From: Allobosea caraganae | Lineage (GTDB): Bacteria > Pseudomonadota > Alphaproteobacteria > Rhizobiales > Beijerinckiaceae | DNA length: 64,000 bases | Assembly: GCF_003351345.1 (NCBI RefSeq) | Contig: NZ_QQTO01000033.1 | Coordinates: 310,001 to 374,000 of the forward strand | Direction: 5' to 3' | In this document: in pieces, positions 7,888 to 17,144 of the stretch | Numbering within the stretch: the stretch's first letter is position 1 | Layout of the letters: each line of letters opens with the position of its first letter | The notes under the pieces: model-generated | Databases searched by the model: none | What the model saw: only the letters and a program-made list of their open reading frames with translations | Told to the model about the DNA's origin: nothing | Made by a program: the position numbers and the translations under genes

Positions 7888-8688
7888 CTAGGTCTTGACG
7901 ATCCAGGCATGCGCGGGGTCGTCGACGAATTTCCAGATGCGCTTCGGCCCGGCCATGACGTTGAGGTAGTAGAGGTCGTAGCCATGCGGCGCCGCGACCG
8001 GGTGGTAGCCCTCGGGCACCAGCACCACATCGCCATCCTCGGCGGCGATCGTCTCGTCGAGCGAGCGGTCGTCGGTGTAGACGCGCTGCAGGGCAAAGCC
8101 CTGCGGCGGCGAGAGGCGGTGGTAATAGGTCTCTTCGAGCTGCGATTCATGTGGCAGCCGGTCCCGGTCGTGCTTGTGCGGCGGGTAGCTCGACCAATTG
8201 CCCGAGGGCGTGATGACCTCGACCACGAGCAGGCTCTCGGCGGCTTCGGTCTCGGGCAGGATGTTGCGGACATGGCGGGTGTTGCTGCCCTGGCCGCGCG
8301 TCGCGCTGGCGACGTCCTTCGGCGCGATGACGCGTGGCGGCAGGCCGGGCTGCCCGGGCGCCGAGCAGACGGCAAGCTCGCAGGGGCCGCGCGCCGTGAC
8401 GCTCCAACTGGCCCGTGCCGGCACGTAGAAGGACCAGGGATCGGGCTCGAAGGGCGAGGCGCGCCCGCCGATCTCGCCGAACTCCCTGTCGCCTGACCGA
8501 ACCGCAGCCGTGCCCGAGAGCAGCACGATGCAGACCTCGCGGCTGCCCGTGTCGCGGGAGAGTTCCTGGCCCTCAGTGAGGCGATAGACCTCGAAGCCGA
8601 CATAGTCCCATCCGGCCGTCTGTGGGGTGACTTCGTGAATCCTGCCATCCCGGTCCGGTGCGGATGGCTTGATGAGCAGCTTCGACAT
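7888..8688 (-). CDS. iolB: 5-deoxy-glucuronate isomerase
   Basis: A 266-residue cupin-type isomerase of inositol catabolism. It converts 5-deoxy-D-glucuronate to 2-deoxy-5-keto-D-gluconate in the cytoplasm. Family segments include AGWDYVGFEVYRL, NWSSYPPHKHD (metal-binding histidines), LEETYYHRLSPPQGFALQ and VLVPEGYHPV. The start at 8688 is preferred over an ATG 18 bp upstream because an AGAGG element lies at proper distance and the length then fits the family. It is the fifth gene in the order iolR-C-D-E-B, separated from iolE by 130 bp, so it may also have its own promoter. Confidence 0.93.
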   Translation of the reverse strand: MSKLLIKPSAPDRDGRIHEVTPQTAGWDYVGFEVYRLTEGQELSRDTGSREVCIVLLSGTAAVRSGDREFGEIGGRASPFEPDPWSFYVPARASWSVTARGPCELAVCSAPGQPGLPPRVIAPKDVASATRGQGSNTRHVRNILPETEAAESLLVVEVITPSGNWSSYPPHKHDRDRLPHESQLEETYYHRLSPPQGFALQRVYTDDRSLDETIAAEDGDVVLVPEGYHPVAAPHGYDLYYLNVMAGPKRIWKFVDDPAHAWIVKT

Positions 8689-8818
8689 AGACAGCCTCTG
8701 GAGCATTCCACGTGAGGTGAGCTCAGTTCAGGTCAAGTTTTGTGGTAAAAATGGAGAATCTGTGGTCAGAAATCGTAGAACTTGGCTCAAACTTCACTGA
8801 TCTTGAATTGTTCCGCAC

Positions 8819-9718
8819 TTAGATCAGTCCAGCCTCCTTCAGGCTCGACTTCAAATGGATTACCCCTTTAGTGGCATAGGTCAGGGGATGTGCTTTTTCC
8901 GGGTCCTGCTCGGCCTCGACCACGACCCAGCCGGAATAGCTCGGCAGGGCCCGGAAGACGGCGGGGTAGTCGACCATGCCATCGCCCGGCACCGTGTAGA
9001 CGCCAAGCTCGGAGCCCTTGCCGAGCACGGCGTCGAGGAAGCTCCAGCCCTCCCGGCGGGCCTGCTCCATCACCGGCTTGCGCACGTCCTTGGCGTGGAC
9101 ATGGCTGATGCGCTCGCGATAGCGCGTCGCGAGCTTTGCCGGGTCGGCGCCGCCCCATGTGGCGTGGCCGGTATCGAGCAGCAGGTGCACGGCCGGACCG
9201 GTCGCCGCCATGAAGGCGTCGATATCGGCTTCGCTCTCGACGATCGTGCCCATGTGATGGTGGTAGACCAGCCGAACGCCTTCACTGAGCGTCCGTTCGG
9301 CGACTTGCGTGATCCGCTCGCCGAACTGCTTCCATTCGTCAGGCTGCAGCACCGGTCGCTGCGAAAGCGGTTTCGAGCGGTCGCCATGGATCGCGTTCGA
9401 GGTCTCGGCGAAGACGAGCACGGTCGAGCCCACCGCCTTGAGCAGGTCGAGATGCGGGCGCAGGTGCCGCATCTCCTCAATCGCATCGCGCTTGAGCAGT
9501 TCGGCCGAATACCAGCCGGAAATGCAGGCCATGTTGAACGGCGCCAACGCCGCCTTCAGCGCCTGGGGTTCGCGCGGGAACTTGTGGCCGAGCTCCATGC
9601 CCTCGAACCCGGCTTGCCGAGCCTCGGCAAGGCAGGTTTCGAGCGAGGTCGCGCCGCCGATCTCCTGCAAATCGTCATTCGACCAGCCAATGGGATTGGC
9701 GCCGATGCGGATCGTCAT
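8819..9718 (-). CDS. iolE: Myo-inosose-2 dehydratase
   Basis: A 299-residue TIM-barrel enzyme of the AP endonuclease 2 / sugar isomerase superfamily. It dehydrates 2-keto-myo-inositol to 3D-(3,5/4)-trihydroxycyclohexane-1,2-dione. IolE marks are the opening IRIGANPIGWSNDD, then GFEGMELGHKFPRE, LVYHHHMGT, LLDTGHATWGG and ISHVHAKDVR, which carry metal ligands. The start is the ATG that begins MTIRIGANPIG; upstream codons lack family similarity. It lies 17 bp after iolD and is cotranscribed. Confidence 0.94.
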   Translation of the reverse strand: MTIRIGANPIGWSNDDLQEIGGATSLETCLAEARQAGFEGMELGHKFPREPQALKAALAPFNMACISGWYSAELLKRDAIEEMRHLRPHLDLLKAVGSTVLVFAETSNAIHGDRSKPLSQRPVLQPDEWKQFGERITQVAERTLSEGVRLVYHHHMGTIVESEADIDAFMAATGPAVHLLLDTGHATWGGADPAKLATRYRERISHVHAKDVRKPVMEQARREGWSFLDAVLGKGSELGVYTVPGDGMVDYPAVFRALPSYSGWVVVEAEQDPEKAHPLTYATKGVIHLKSSLKEAGLI

Positions 9719-9735
9719 GGTCTCAGGTCCTTCGT

Positions 9736-11571
9736 TCAGGCTCGCTGCTTCAGCGCGGCGTCGTAGCGCTCGCGGGCGGCTTTCACCTCGGCGCGCGCGG
9801 AAACCTCCGGCACCGCGACATCCCACCAATGGCCGCCATCCCCGGTCGAGATCAGCGGGTCGGTGTCGATGACGATGACGCTGGTGCGCGCGTGGCTGCG
9901 GCTGGCCTTCAGCGCGGCTTCGAGTTCGGCCACGCCCGCGACTTTCTGCGCCAGCGCGCCGAGCGAGGCCGCATGCGCGGCGAAGTCGATTTCCGGCAGG
10001 GTCTCGTGCCGGGCATCCGCCAGCAGGTTGTTGAAGGAAGCGCCGCCGGTCGCATTCTGGAGCCGGTTGATGCAGCCGAAGCCGCGATTGTCGAGCACCA
10101 CGATGGTCAGCTTCAGGCCGAGCATGATCGAGGTCGCGATCTCGGAATTCATCATCAGGTAGGAGCCGTCGCCGACCATGACGACGACCTCACGCGAGGG
10201 ATCGGCCATCTTCACGCCGAGTCCGCCGGCGATCTCGTAGCCCATGCAGGAATAGCCGTATTCCATGTGGTAGCCGCCGGCCGCGCCAGGCTGCCAGAGC
10301 TTGTGCAATTCGCCGGGCAGGCCGCCGGCGGCGCAGACCACGACGTCGGACGGCTCGCTCCAGCGCTGCACCGCGCCGATCACCTGCGCGTCGCTCGGCA
10401 GGGGCTGGTTGCCAGGCGCGGTATGGGCTTCGGCCGCCTTCAGCCAATCGGCGCGTGCGGCCTCGGCCTTCGCGCTCCACGCCTGCGGCGCGCGATGGCC
10501 GGCGAGCGCCGCGTCGAGTTCGGCCAGCCCAGCCTTCGCATCGCAGATCAGTGGCAGCGCGCCGTGTTTGCCCGCATCGAAGGGCTGCACGTTGAGGCCG
10601 ATGATCCGGCAGTCAGGGTTGAAGAGCGTGCGCGAGCCGGTGGTGAAGTCCTGCAACCGCGTGCCGACCGCCAGCACGACATCGGCCTCCTCGGCCAGCG
10701 CATTGGCTGCGCCCGTGCCGGTGACGCCGATCGCGCCGAGGTTGAGCTTATGCGCAGCGGGGAGGGTGCTCTTGCCAGCCTGGGTCTCGCCGGCCGGCAG
10801 GCCATGCGCCTCGCAGAACTGCGCCAGCGCGCTTTCCGCCTCGCTGAAGAGCACGCCGCCCCCAGTGACGACGAAGGGCTTCTTCGCGGCCTTCAGCAGC
10901 GCGACGGCCTCGGCCAATTCGCCCTCATCGGGCCGTGTCCGCCGCGGCCGCCAGATCCGCTCGCGGAAGAAGCTCGCGGGATAGTCATAGGCCTCGGTCT
11001 GCACGTCCTGGCACAGGGCCAGCGTCACCGGCCCGCATTCGGCCGGGTCGGTCAGTACGGCGATAGTGCGCTCGAAGGCGGGGATGAGCTGCTCCGGCCG
11101 GGTCAGGCGGTCGAAATAGCGCGAGACCGGCTTGAAGCAGTCGTTGGCCGAGATCGTGCCGTCGCCAAAATCCTCGATCTGCTGCAGCACCGGGTCGGGC
11201 CGGCGCCCGGCGAAGACGTCGCCCGGCAGCAGCAGCAGCGGCAGGCGGTTGACATGCGCGACGGCGGCGGCGGTGACCATGTTGGTCGCGCCGGGGCCGA
11301 TCGAGCTCGTCACCGCCATCATCCGGCGCCGGCGCGAGGCCTTGGCGAAGGCGATCGCCGAATGTGCCATCGCCTGTTCGTTATGGGCGCGATAGGTCGG
11401 CAGTCTGTCGCGGATGCCGTGCAGCGCCTCGCCGAGGCCAGCAACATTGCCATGACCGAAGATCGCCCAGACTCCGGCGAAGAGCGGCAGCGTCTCGCCG
11501 TCTATCACCGTCTTCTGCGCGGCGAGCGCCCGGACCAGCGCCTGCGCCATGGTGAGCCTGATCGTGCTCAT
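9736..11571 (-). CDS. iolD: 3D-(3,5/4)-trihydroxycyclohexane-1,2-dione hydrolase
   Basis: A 611-residue thiamine-diphosphate enzyme that opens the inositol-derived ring to 5-deoxy-glucuronate. The three acetolactate-synthase-like domains are present: an N-terminal pyrimidine-binding domain (TYRAHNEQAMAHSAIAFAKA with the catalytic Glu, SIGPGATNMVTAAA), a central domain, and a C-terminal cofactor domain with VGDGSYLMMNSEIATS followed by VVLDNRGFGCI, the GDG...N motif. Its start overlaps the iolC stop by one base (TGATG), implying coupled translation. Confidence 0.95.
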   Translation of the reverse strand: MSTIRLTMAQALVRALAAQKTVIDGETLPLFAGVWAIFGHGNVAGLGEALHGIRDRLPTYRAHNEQAMAHSAIAFAKASRRRRMMAVTSSIGPGATNMVTAAAVAHVNRLPLLLLPGDVFAGRRPDPVLQQIEDFGDGTISANDCFKPVSRYFDRLTRPEQLIPAFERTIAVLTDPAECGPVTLALCQDVQTEAYDYPASFFRERIWRPRRTRPDEGELAEAVALLKAAKKPFVVTGGGVLFSEAESALAQFCEAHGLPAGETQAGKSTLPAAHKLNLGAIGVTGTGAANALAEEADVVLAVGTRLQDFTTGSRTLFNPDCRIIGLNVQPFDAGKHGALPLICDAKAGLAELDAALAGHRAPQAWSAKAEAARADWLKAAEAHTAPGNQPLPSDAQVIGAVQRWSEPSDVVVCAAGGLPGELHKLWQPGAAGGYHMEYGYSCMGYEIAGGLGVKMADPSREVVVMVGDGSYLMMNSEIATSIMLGLKLTIVVLDNRGFGCINRLQNATGGASFNNLLADARHETLPEIDFAAHAASLGALAQKVAGVAELEAALKASRSHARTSVIVIDTDPLISTGDGGHWWDVAVPEVSARAEVKAARERYDAALKQRA

Positions 11572-13472
11572 CAGCGTTTCTCCCAGGCGGCGACGAGCTG
11601 CGCGAAGCGCTGCGCCATCATCACTGTCGCCGCCTCGTCATCGATCTTGCCGGCGAGCCAGGCCCGCGCCGGTTCGCCGAAGATGGTGCGGCCGACGGCG
11701 AAGCCCTTCACCGACTTGGCGGTCTGCGCCTGCCGGAACGCCTGCTCCAGCTCCTCGGCCGGCGCGTCGAGCCCGAGCAGTACGACGCCGCGGCAATAGG
11801 GGTCGTTATCGGCAATGGCTTGGTCGATGGCGGCCCAGGCAGCGGGCGATGGTTGGCCCTCGAGCTTCCACCAGTCAGGCTTGATACCGATCTCGTAGAG
11901 CCGGCGCATCACGGCCGCCATCGTGTCGTCACTGAGCGGGCCGTGCTTGGAGGCGATGATCTCGACCAGTAATTCGCGGCCGACCTGCCGGCAGGCCAGC
12001 GCCACGCGCTTCAGCACGCGCTCCTGCTCGGCTTTGAGCGCAGCGCCGTCGTCCGGGTGGTAGAAGCACAGGCACTTGGCGATGTGGCTGACCGGCCATT
12101 CGGCCAGCTCCGCGCCAAGCGAGCCGGCCTCGTCCGTCTCCAGCTTGAGCGGCCGCGAGCCTGGCACTTCCAGCGGCCGGGCGATCCAGAAGCCGTGGTC
12201 GCCGGCCCGGAACAGCGCCTCGCGGCCATGGCGGCCGTCGAGCAGCATGCCGAATCCCGGCCGTCCATCGGCGACGCGCGCGGCGGCCTCGACCGCAAGC
12301 TGCTTGAACGGGGCGATGCGCTCGCGCGGCACGCCGGCCTCGTCGGCCATGTCCTCGAGCTGGCTGCGATGGTCGATCGCCAGCGCCATCAGGGTTGCCG
12401 ATTGCGGCAGGCGGGTCGTCGCCCAGTGGATGTGGTTGATGTCGACGTCGTGGCGCAGGGCGCGGTGCGACGAACCCTTCGCCAGGAAATATTGCAGCTC
12501 CGGGAAGGTCGGGCTCTCCGGCGAGCACAGCAGCCGCGACACGGCGAAGGCGCCGCAGGCATTGGCCCAGGCGCAGCAGGTCTCGACCGGCTCGTCGCGC
12601 AGCCAGCCCCGCAGGAAGCCGGACATGAAGGCGTCGCCGGCGCCGAGCACGTTGTAGACCTCGACCGGGAAGCCCGGCCCCTTGATGCCGTCCTCGATCG
12701 AGGCGGGAATCGCAGCCGGGAAGACCACGCAGCCCATCGGTCCGCGCTTGCAGACGATGGTCGCCGCGCTCAGCGCCCGGATGCTGCGGATCGCGGCGAG
12801 CGTATCCTCCGAGCCGCCGGCGACATGCAGCTCCTCCTCGGTGCCGACGATCAGGTCGCAATCCGGCAGGATCGCCTGCAGGTGCTGGGTCACGCTGTCC
12901 GAGCGGATATAGCGCTCCTCGCCGGCGCCGTGGCCGGCCAGCCCCCAGAGGTTCGGCCGGTAGTCGACATCGAACACGACCTTGCGGCCATGCTTGCGGG
13001 CGAAGCCGATCGCCTTCTTTTGTGCCGCGGCGGCATTGGGAATGGCGAAATGCGTGCCGGTGACCACCACGGCCTTCGCAGAGGCGATGAAGGCCTCATT
13101 GATCTCGCTCTCGCTCAGCGCCGCATCGGCGCAGTCGGTGCGGTAGAAGATCAGCGGAAAAGTCTTCTCGTCGCGCACGCCGAGGATGACGAGCGAGGTC
13201 AGGCGCTTGGGATCGATGACGACGCCGGCCGTCTCGACGCCTTCGCGCCCGAGTTGCTCCAGGATGAAGCGACCCATCTGCTCGTCGCCGACGCGGGTGA
13301 TCACCGCCGATTTCAGGCCGAGCCGTGCCGTGCCGATGGCGATATTGGTCGGGCAGCCGCCCACGGCCTTGCTGAAACTGCCCATGTCCTCGAGCCGGCC
13401 GCCGATCTGCTGGCCGTAGAGATCGACCGAGGAGCGGCCGATCGAGATCAGGTCGAGTGTGGGATCAGGCAT
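11571..13472 (-). CDS. iolC: 5-dehydro-2-deoxygluconokinase fused to DUF2090 aldolase-like domain
   Basis: A 633-residue two-domain enzyme. The PfkB kinase domain (about residues 1-325) starts LDLISIGRSSVDLYGQQIGG and carries the signature NVLGAGDAFMSGFLRGW. It phosphorylates 2-deoxy-5-keto-gluconate. The C-terminal DUF2090 domain (about 340-633) begins near TTRLPQSATLMALAIDHRSQ and resembles class I tagatose-bisphosphate-type aldolases. In proteobacteria this fused part is thought to do the IolJ cleavage to dihydroxyacetone phosphate and malonate semialdehyde. No separate iolJ is seen here, which fits. The start overlaps the regulator gene by 8 bp. Confidence 0.94.
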   Translation of the reverse strand: MPDPTLDLISIGRSSVDLYGQQIGGRLEDMGSFSKAVGGCPTNIAIGTARLGLKSAVITRVGDEQMGRFILEQLGREGVETAGVVIDPKRLTSLVILGVRDEKTFPLIFYRTDCADAALSESEINEAFIASAKAVVVTGTHFAIPNAAAAQKKAIGFARKHGRKVVFDVDYRPNLWGLAGHGAGEERYIRSDSVTQHLQAILPDCDLIVGTEEELHVAGGSEDTLAAIRSIRALSAATIVCKRGPMGCVVFPAAIPASIEDGIKGPGFPVEVYNVLGAGDAFMSGFLRGWLRDEPVETCCAWANACGAFAVSRLLCSPESPTFPELQYFLAKGSSHRALRHDVDINHIHWATTRLPQSATLMALAIDHRSQLEDMADEAGVPRERIAPFKQLAVEAAARVADGRPGFGMLLDGRHGREALFRAGDHGFWIARPLEVPGSRPLKLETDEAGSLGAELAEWPVSHIAKCLCFYHPDDGAALKAEQERVLKRVALACRQVGRELLVEIIASKHGPLSDDTMAAVMRRLYEIGIKPDWWKLEGQPSPAAWAAIDQAIADNDPYCRGVVLLGLDAPAEELEQAFRQAQTAKSVKGFAVGRTIFGEPARAWLAGKIDDEAATVMMAQRFAQLVAAWEKR

Positions 13473-14313
13473 CGGGGCGGGCTTTCTCGGCGGTGCCGAC
13501 GGCGAGCGTCATCGCCAGCGCGAAGGTGGCGGCGACGGAGCGGAAGGCGCCGTAATCGGCTTCCTTGACTTCGAGCCAGAGCGTGCAGCGCTCGGCCAGC
13601 GGGCTGAGCGCGCTGTCGGTGAGTGCGATGACGGGCACGCCGCGCGCATGGGCCTGCGCCGCGATATCGATCGTCGCCGGCGAATAGGGTGCGCAACTGA
13701 CCGCGAGCACGACGTCGCCGGCCCTGGCGATGGCCGCCTGCTCCGGGCCGAGCGAGGCGACGTTGTCGACCAGCACGCAGCGTATGCCGACCTTGCCGAA
13801 GGCATAGGCGAGGTAGGACACGACCGGGAACATCCGGCGCGCGCCGACGAGGATGATCGTCTGTGCCTCGGCGAGCAGGGTAGTCGCGCGGTCGACCGCA
13901 TCGTGGCTGATGGTCGCTTGCAGCCGGGTCAGCGAGGTCTGGCTCGCCTGGACGAAGCCGTCGAGCAGCACCTGCGCCATGTTGGGGCCGGCGGCTCCCT
14001 CGTCCCGCAGGGCCGCCAGCCGCTCGCGGTGATCCGGCAATTGCTCGCGCAGCCGAGAGCGGAAGACCTGTTGCAGCTCGCTGAAGCCCGAATAGTTCAG
14101 CGCCTGGGCGAAGCGCACCAGCGTGGACGCCTGAACGCCAGCCTTTTCAGCGATTTGCGAGGCGGTGTTCAACGCCATGTCGTCGGGATTGGCGAGCGCA
14201 TGGTCGGCGACCTGCCGCAGCCTTTTCGGCAATTGCGGGCCGCGCTCGCGAACGAGCGCCACGAAGCTGTCGAAGTCCCGCCGGGGCGGCTCCTGCTGAA
14301 ATTGCGACGACAT
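13465..14313 (-). CDS. iolR: RpiR-family regulator of inositol catabolism
   Basis: A 282-residue regulator. The N-terminal RpiR helix-turn-helix (about 20-95) includes TASQIAEKAGVQASTLVRFAQ, and the SIS sugar-phosphate isomerase-type effector domain (about 130-270) includes DAVDRATTLLAEAQTIILVG and GDVVLAVSCAPYSP. The order regulator-iolC-iolD-iolE-iolB matches the iolRCDEB operon of Sinorhizobium meliloti, whose RpiR-like IolR represses until an inositol intermediate accumulates. A matching operator lies 44 bp upstream, at 14357-14372. Confidence 0.9.
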   Translation of the reverse strand: MSSQFQQEPPRRDFDSFVALVRERGPQLPKRLRQVADHALANPDDMALNTASQIAEKAGVQASTLVRFAQALNYSGFSELQQVFRSRLREQLPDHRERLAALRDEGAAGPNMAQVLLDGFVQASQTSLTRLQATISHDAVDRATTLLAEAQTIILVGARRMFPVVSYLAYAFGKVGIRCVLVDNVASLGPEQAAIARAGDVVLAVSCAPYSPATIDIAAQAHARGVPVIALTDSALSPLAERCTLWLEVKEADYGAFRSVAATFALAMTLAVGTAEKARPDA

Positions 14314-14356
14314 GCTATCCCGGTTGCCGGTGGCCTTGACTTGCGCTGGCGGAGAA

Positions 14357-14372
14357 TGGAATGTTTATTCCA
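14357..14372. promoter_or_regulatory. Predicted IolR operator (GGAA-N6-TTCC)
   Basis: A perfect dyad TGGAAT-GTTT-ATTCCA lies between the divergent iolR and SDR genes. It contains GGAA-N6-TTCC (14358-14371), which as I recall is the binding consensus reported for rhizobial IolR. Its position allows repression of both transcription units. Confidence 0.75.
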
Positions 14373-14407
14373 ATAGTCAAGAAGAACAAAAAATTTATGC
14401 CGTATCG

Positions 14408-15229
14408 ATGATGGGAGCGACGCGTCAGGTGCCGGAATCATCCGTCTACAGCCGGGAGCTGAATGGCAAGGTCGCCATCGTCACCGGCGGCAGTCAAGGC
14501 CTCGGCGAGGCCATCGCGCGCGAATTCGCCGCTCGCGGGGCGCGCGGCCTGCTGCTGACCGGCCGCAATCGCGAGCGTGGCGAGGCGGTCGCGGCGAGCC
14601 TGACGGCCGGGGGCTGCGAAGCGCGCTTCCACGTGGTCGACCTTGCCGACCTCGAAGCCGTCCGGACCGTCGTCCCGGCGGCCGAGCGCGCCTTCGACCG
14701 GCTCGATATCCTGGTGAACGCGGCCGGCGACACTGATCGCGGCACGATCTTCGATACGACGCCGGAGCTCTACGAGCGCATCATGGCGGTCAACCTGACG
14801 GCGCCGTTCTTCCTGATCCAGGATGCCGCGACGCTGATGCGCCGGGACAAGATCGAGGGCGCGATCGTCAACATCCAGTCGATGTCGGCCCATGGCGGCC
14901 AGCCCTTCCTCTCGGCCTACAGCATCTCCAAGGGCGCGCTGGCGGCGCTGACCAAGAACGCGGCCTACGGGCTGATGTCACACCGCATTCGCGTCAATGG
15001 CCTCAATATCGGCTGGATGGCGACGCCGGGCGAGGATGCGATCATGCGCCTGCGCCACGGCGCGCAGGATGGCTGGCTCGACAAGGCCGCCGCCGGACGG
15101 CCCTTCGGCCGCCTCATCGATCCGCGCGAGGTCGCCAAGGCCGTCGCTTATCTGGCCTCCGGCGAATCGGGGCTGATGACCGGCGCCAATATCGACTTCG
15201 ATCAGACCATCCTCGGCGCGCATGATTGA
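14408..15229 (+). CDS. SDR family oxidoreductase of the inositol locus
   Basis: A 273-residue (or 272 from the second ATG at 14411) classical short-chain dehydrogenase. It has the NAD(P) motif TGGSQGLG, the NAAG motif, and the catalytic Ser...YSISK triad (NIQSMSAHGG, LSAYSISKGAL). It is divergent from iolR across the predicted IolR box and 46 bp before inositol 2-dehydrogenase, so it is probably induced with inositol catabolism. It may oxidise or reduce an inositol, inosose or related polyol; the exact reaction is not evident. The ribosome binding site is weak. Confidence 0.88.
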   Translation: MMGATRQVPESSVYSRELNGKVAIVTGGSQGLGEAIAREFAARGARGLLLTGRNRERGEAVAASLTAGGCEARFHVVDLADLEAVRTVVPAAERAFDRLDILVNAAGDTDRGTIFDTTPELYERIMAVNLTAPFFLIQDAATLMRRDKIEGAIVNIQSMSAHGGQPFLSAYSISKGALAALTKNAAYGLMSHRIRVNGLNIGWMATPGEDAIMRLRHGAQDGWLDKAAAGRPFGRLIDPREVAKAVAYLASGESGLMTGANIDFDQTILGAHD

Positions 15230-15275
15230 TGCGGTCCGGGGTCACTCAATCATGACTTCAGGACGATAGACGACA

Positions 15276-16274
15276 ATGCGATTTGGATTGCTGGGTGCCG
15301 GGCGGATCGGCCGGATTCATGGGTTGAACGTCGCGGCGAGAGCCGACGCGACGCTGGTTTCGGTGGCCGACGCCTCGGCCGAGGCGGCTGCCTCGCTCGC
15401 GGCCACAGCTGGTGCCAAGGTCGCGACGGCTGACGCCATCCTTGCGGACGCGACGCTCGACGCCGTGCTGATCTGCACGCCGACCGACACCCATGCCGAC
15501 CTGATCGAAGCCGCGGTCTCGGCCGGCAAGGCCGTGTTCTGCGAGAAGCCGGTCGATCTCGACGCCGAGCGCATCCGCCGCTGCCTCAAGGTGGTGGCGC
15601 AGTCCGGCAAGCCGCTGATGATCGGTTTCAACCGCCGCTTCGACCCGAACTTTGCCGCGCTGGAGAGCCGGTTGCGCCAGGGCGATGCCGGCGCGATCGA
15701 GATCGTCAGCGTGATCTCGCGCGATCCCTCGCCACCGCCGGTCGACTACGTCAAGCGCTCTGGCGGGCTCTTCCGCGACATGATGATCCACGACTTCGAC
15801 ATGGCGCGTTTCCTCCTCGCCGAGGAGCCGGTCGAAGTCTTCGCTGTTGGCTCGGCCCTGGTCGACCCCGCCATCGGCGAGGCCGGCGATGTCGACACCG
15901 CCGCCGTGCTGATGCGTACCGCGAGCGGCCGCATCGCCCAGATCTCGAACTCCCGCCGCGCCACCTATGGCTACGACCAGCGTATCGAGGTGCATGGCTC
16001 GAAGGGCATGCTGCGCGCCGGCAACATCCACGAGACCACGGTGGAGATCGCGACCGGGGCGGGCTTCCGCGCTGATCCCGTCCAGAACTTCTTCCTGGAG
16101 CGCTATGCCGCCGCCTACCGCGCCGAGCTCGACGCCTTCATCGTGGCGTGCCGCGGTGGCAAGCCGCCGGTGCCGACCGGCCTCGACGGGCTGAAGGCCC
16201 AGATCCTTGCCGACGCCGCGACCGAATCGAAGCGCACCGGCAAGCCTGTCGCAGTCGCCCTGGACACGCTCTGA
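15276..16274 (+). CDS. iolG: Inositol 2-dehydrogenase (Gfo/Idh/MocA family)
   Basis: A 332-residue NAD-dependent dehydrogenase that oxidises myo-inositol to 2-keto-myo-inositol. The Rossmann motif is GLLGAGRIGRIHG (residues 4-16), the catalytic Lys lies in CEKPVDLD (Lys91), and the Asp/His pair sits in FRDMMIHDFDMARF (Asp168, His172). The segment NSRRATYGYDQRIEVHGSKG is typical of IolG/IdhA. The gene overlaps the next gene by one base (TGATG). Rhizobial literature would call it idhA. It supplies substrate to IolE, encoded on the opposite strand. Confidence 0.92.
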   Translation: MRFGLLGAGRIGRIHGLNVAARADATLVSVADASAEAAASLAATAGAKVATADAILADATLDAVLICTPTDTHADLIEAAVSAGKAVFCEKPVDLDAERIRRCLKVVAQSGKPLMIGFNRRFDPNFAALESRLRQGDAGAIEIVSVISRDPSPPPVDYVKRSGGLFRDMMIHDFDMARFLLAEEPVEVFAVGSALVDPAIGEAGDVDTAAVLMRTASGRIAQISNSRRATYGYDQRIEVHGSKGMLRAGNIHETTVEIATGAGFRADPVQNFFLERYAAAYRAELDAFIVACRGGKPPVPTGLDGLKAQILADAATESKRTGKPVAVALDTL

Positions 16275-17074
16275 TGACGCCGGCCGAACTCGACCTTCGC
16301 CAGTTCGCCGTGCTTGGCCTCGTCCAGGAGGCCAGCCAGCTCGCGCTCGATTACTTCAACAAGCGCGACAGCCTCGGCATCACCATGAAGGGCGCGCAGG
16401 ATTGGCTCACCGTGGCCGATGGCGCGGTCGAGGAGTTCCTGCGCGAGCGCCTCGCCGTGCTGTTCCCGGATGATGCCGTGATCGGCGAGGAGGGCGGTGG
16501 CGAGGCGGCCGACGCGGTCTGGATCATCGATCCGATCGACGGCACCTCGAACTTCGCCCGCGGCGACCGCAACTGGTGCGTCTCGATCGGCCTTCTGCTC
16601 AACGGCGTGCCCGAGATCGGCATCATCTCGGCCCCGGCGCTGGAGGAGGTCTATATCGCCCGGCGCGGGCAGGGCGCGACGATGAACGGCGAGCCGATCA
16701 AGGTCTCCGGCGCGACCGATATCGGCCGGGCCTATATCGAGCTTGGCTGGTCCACCCGCATTGCCAACGAGACCTATCTCGCCATGGTCGGGCGCGGCCT
16801 TGGCGTCGGCGCCTCGGTCAAGCGCGGCGGCTCGGGGGCGCTCGGCATCTGCCATGTCGCGAACGGCCGGACCGAGGCCTATGCCGAGCTGCACATCAAT
16901 GCCTGGGACGTCGCCGCCGGCCTGGTGATCGCCAGCGAGGCCGGCGCCGATGTCAACGACTTCTTTAGCGGGGAGGGCATCGCCGAGGGCAATCCGGTCC
17001 TGTGCTGCACGCCTGGCCTGACGCGCGAACTGGAGCAGATCACGGGGATAATAAGCCGGCATAAGACTAATTGA
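16274..17074 (+). CDS. Inositol-monophosphatase-family phosphatase
   Basis: A 266-residue Mg-dependent, lithium-sensitive-type phosphatase. The metal motifs are complete: GEEGGG (71-76), DPIDGTSNF (86-94) and NAWDVAAG (209-216). Family members hydrolyse inositol-1-phosphate, fructose-1,6-bisphosphate, PAP and related phosphates. Here it is translationally coupled to inositol 2-dehydrogenase and followed 70 bp later by an AfuABC-like transporter. The likeliest role is dephosphorylation of an imported phospho-inositol or phospho-sugar, so that the next enzyme can oxidise it. The family is certain; the substrate is inferred from context. Confidence 0.88.
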   Translation: MTPAELDLRQFAVLGLVQEASQLALDYFNKRDSLGITMKGAQDWLTVADGAVEEFLRERLAVLFPDDAVIGEEGGGEAADAVWIIDPIDGTSNFARGDRNWCVSIGLLLNGVPEIGIISAPALEEVYIARRGQGATMNGEPIKVSGATDIGRAYIELGWSTRIANETYLAMVGRGLGVGASVKRGGSGALGICHVANGRTEAYAELHINAWDVAAGLVIASEAGADVNDFFSGEGIAEGNPVLCCTPGLTRELEQITGIISRHKTN

Positions 17075-17144
17075 CCTTTGCCGACAAAGCATCACTATCA
17101 AGCCAACGACAAGACCAAGAACAAACCTAGACGGGAGGAAGACA

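Noticed and set aside
9829..11799. Plus-strand open frame of 656 codons opposite iolD
   Set aside because: Composition is antisense-like and it crosses the iolD-iolC junction; the iolD frame has thiamine-diphosphate motifs.
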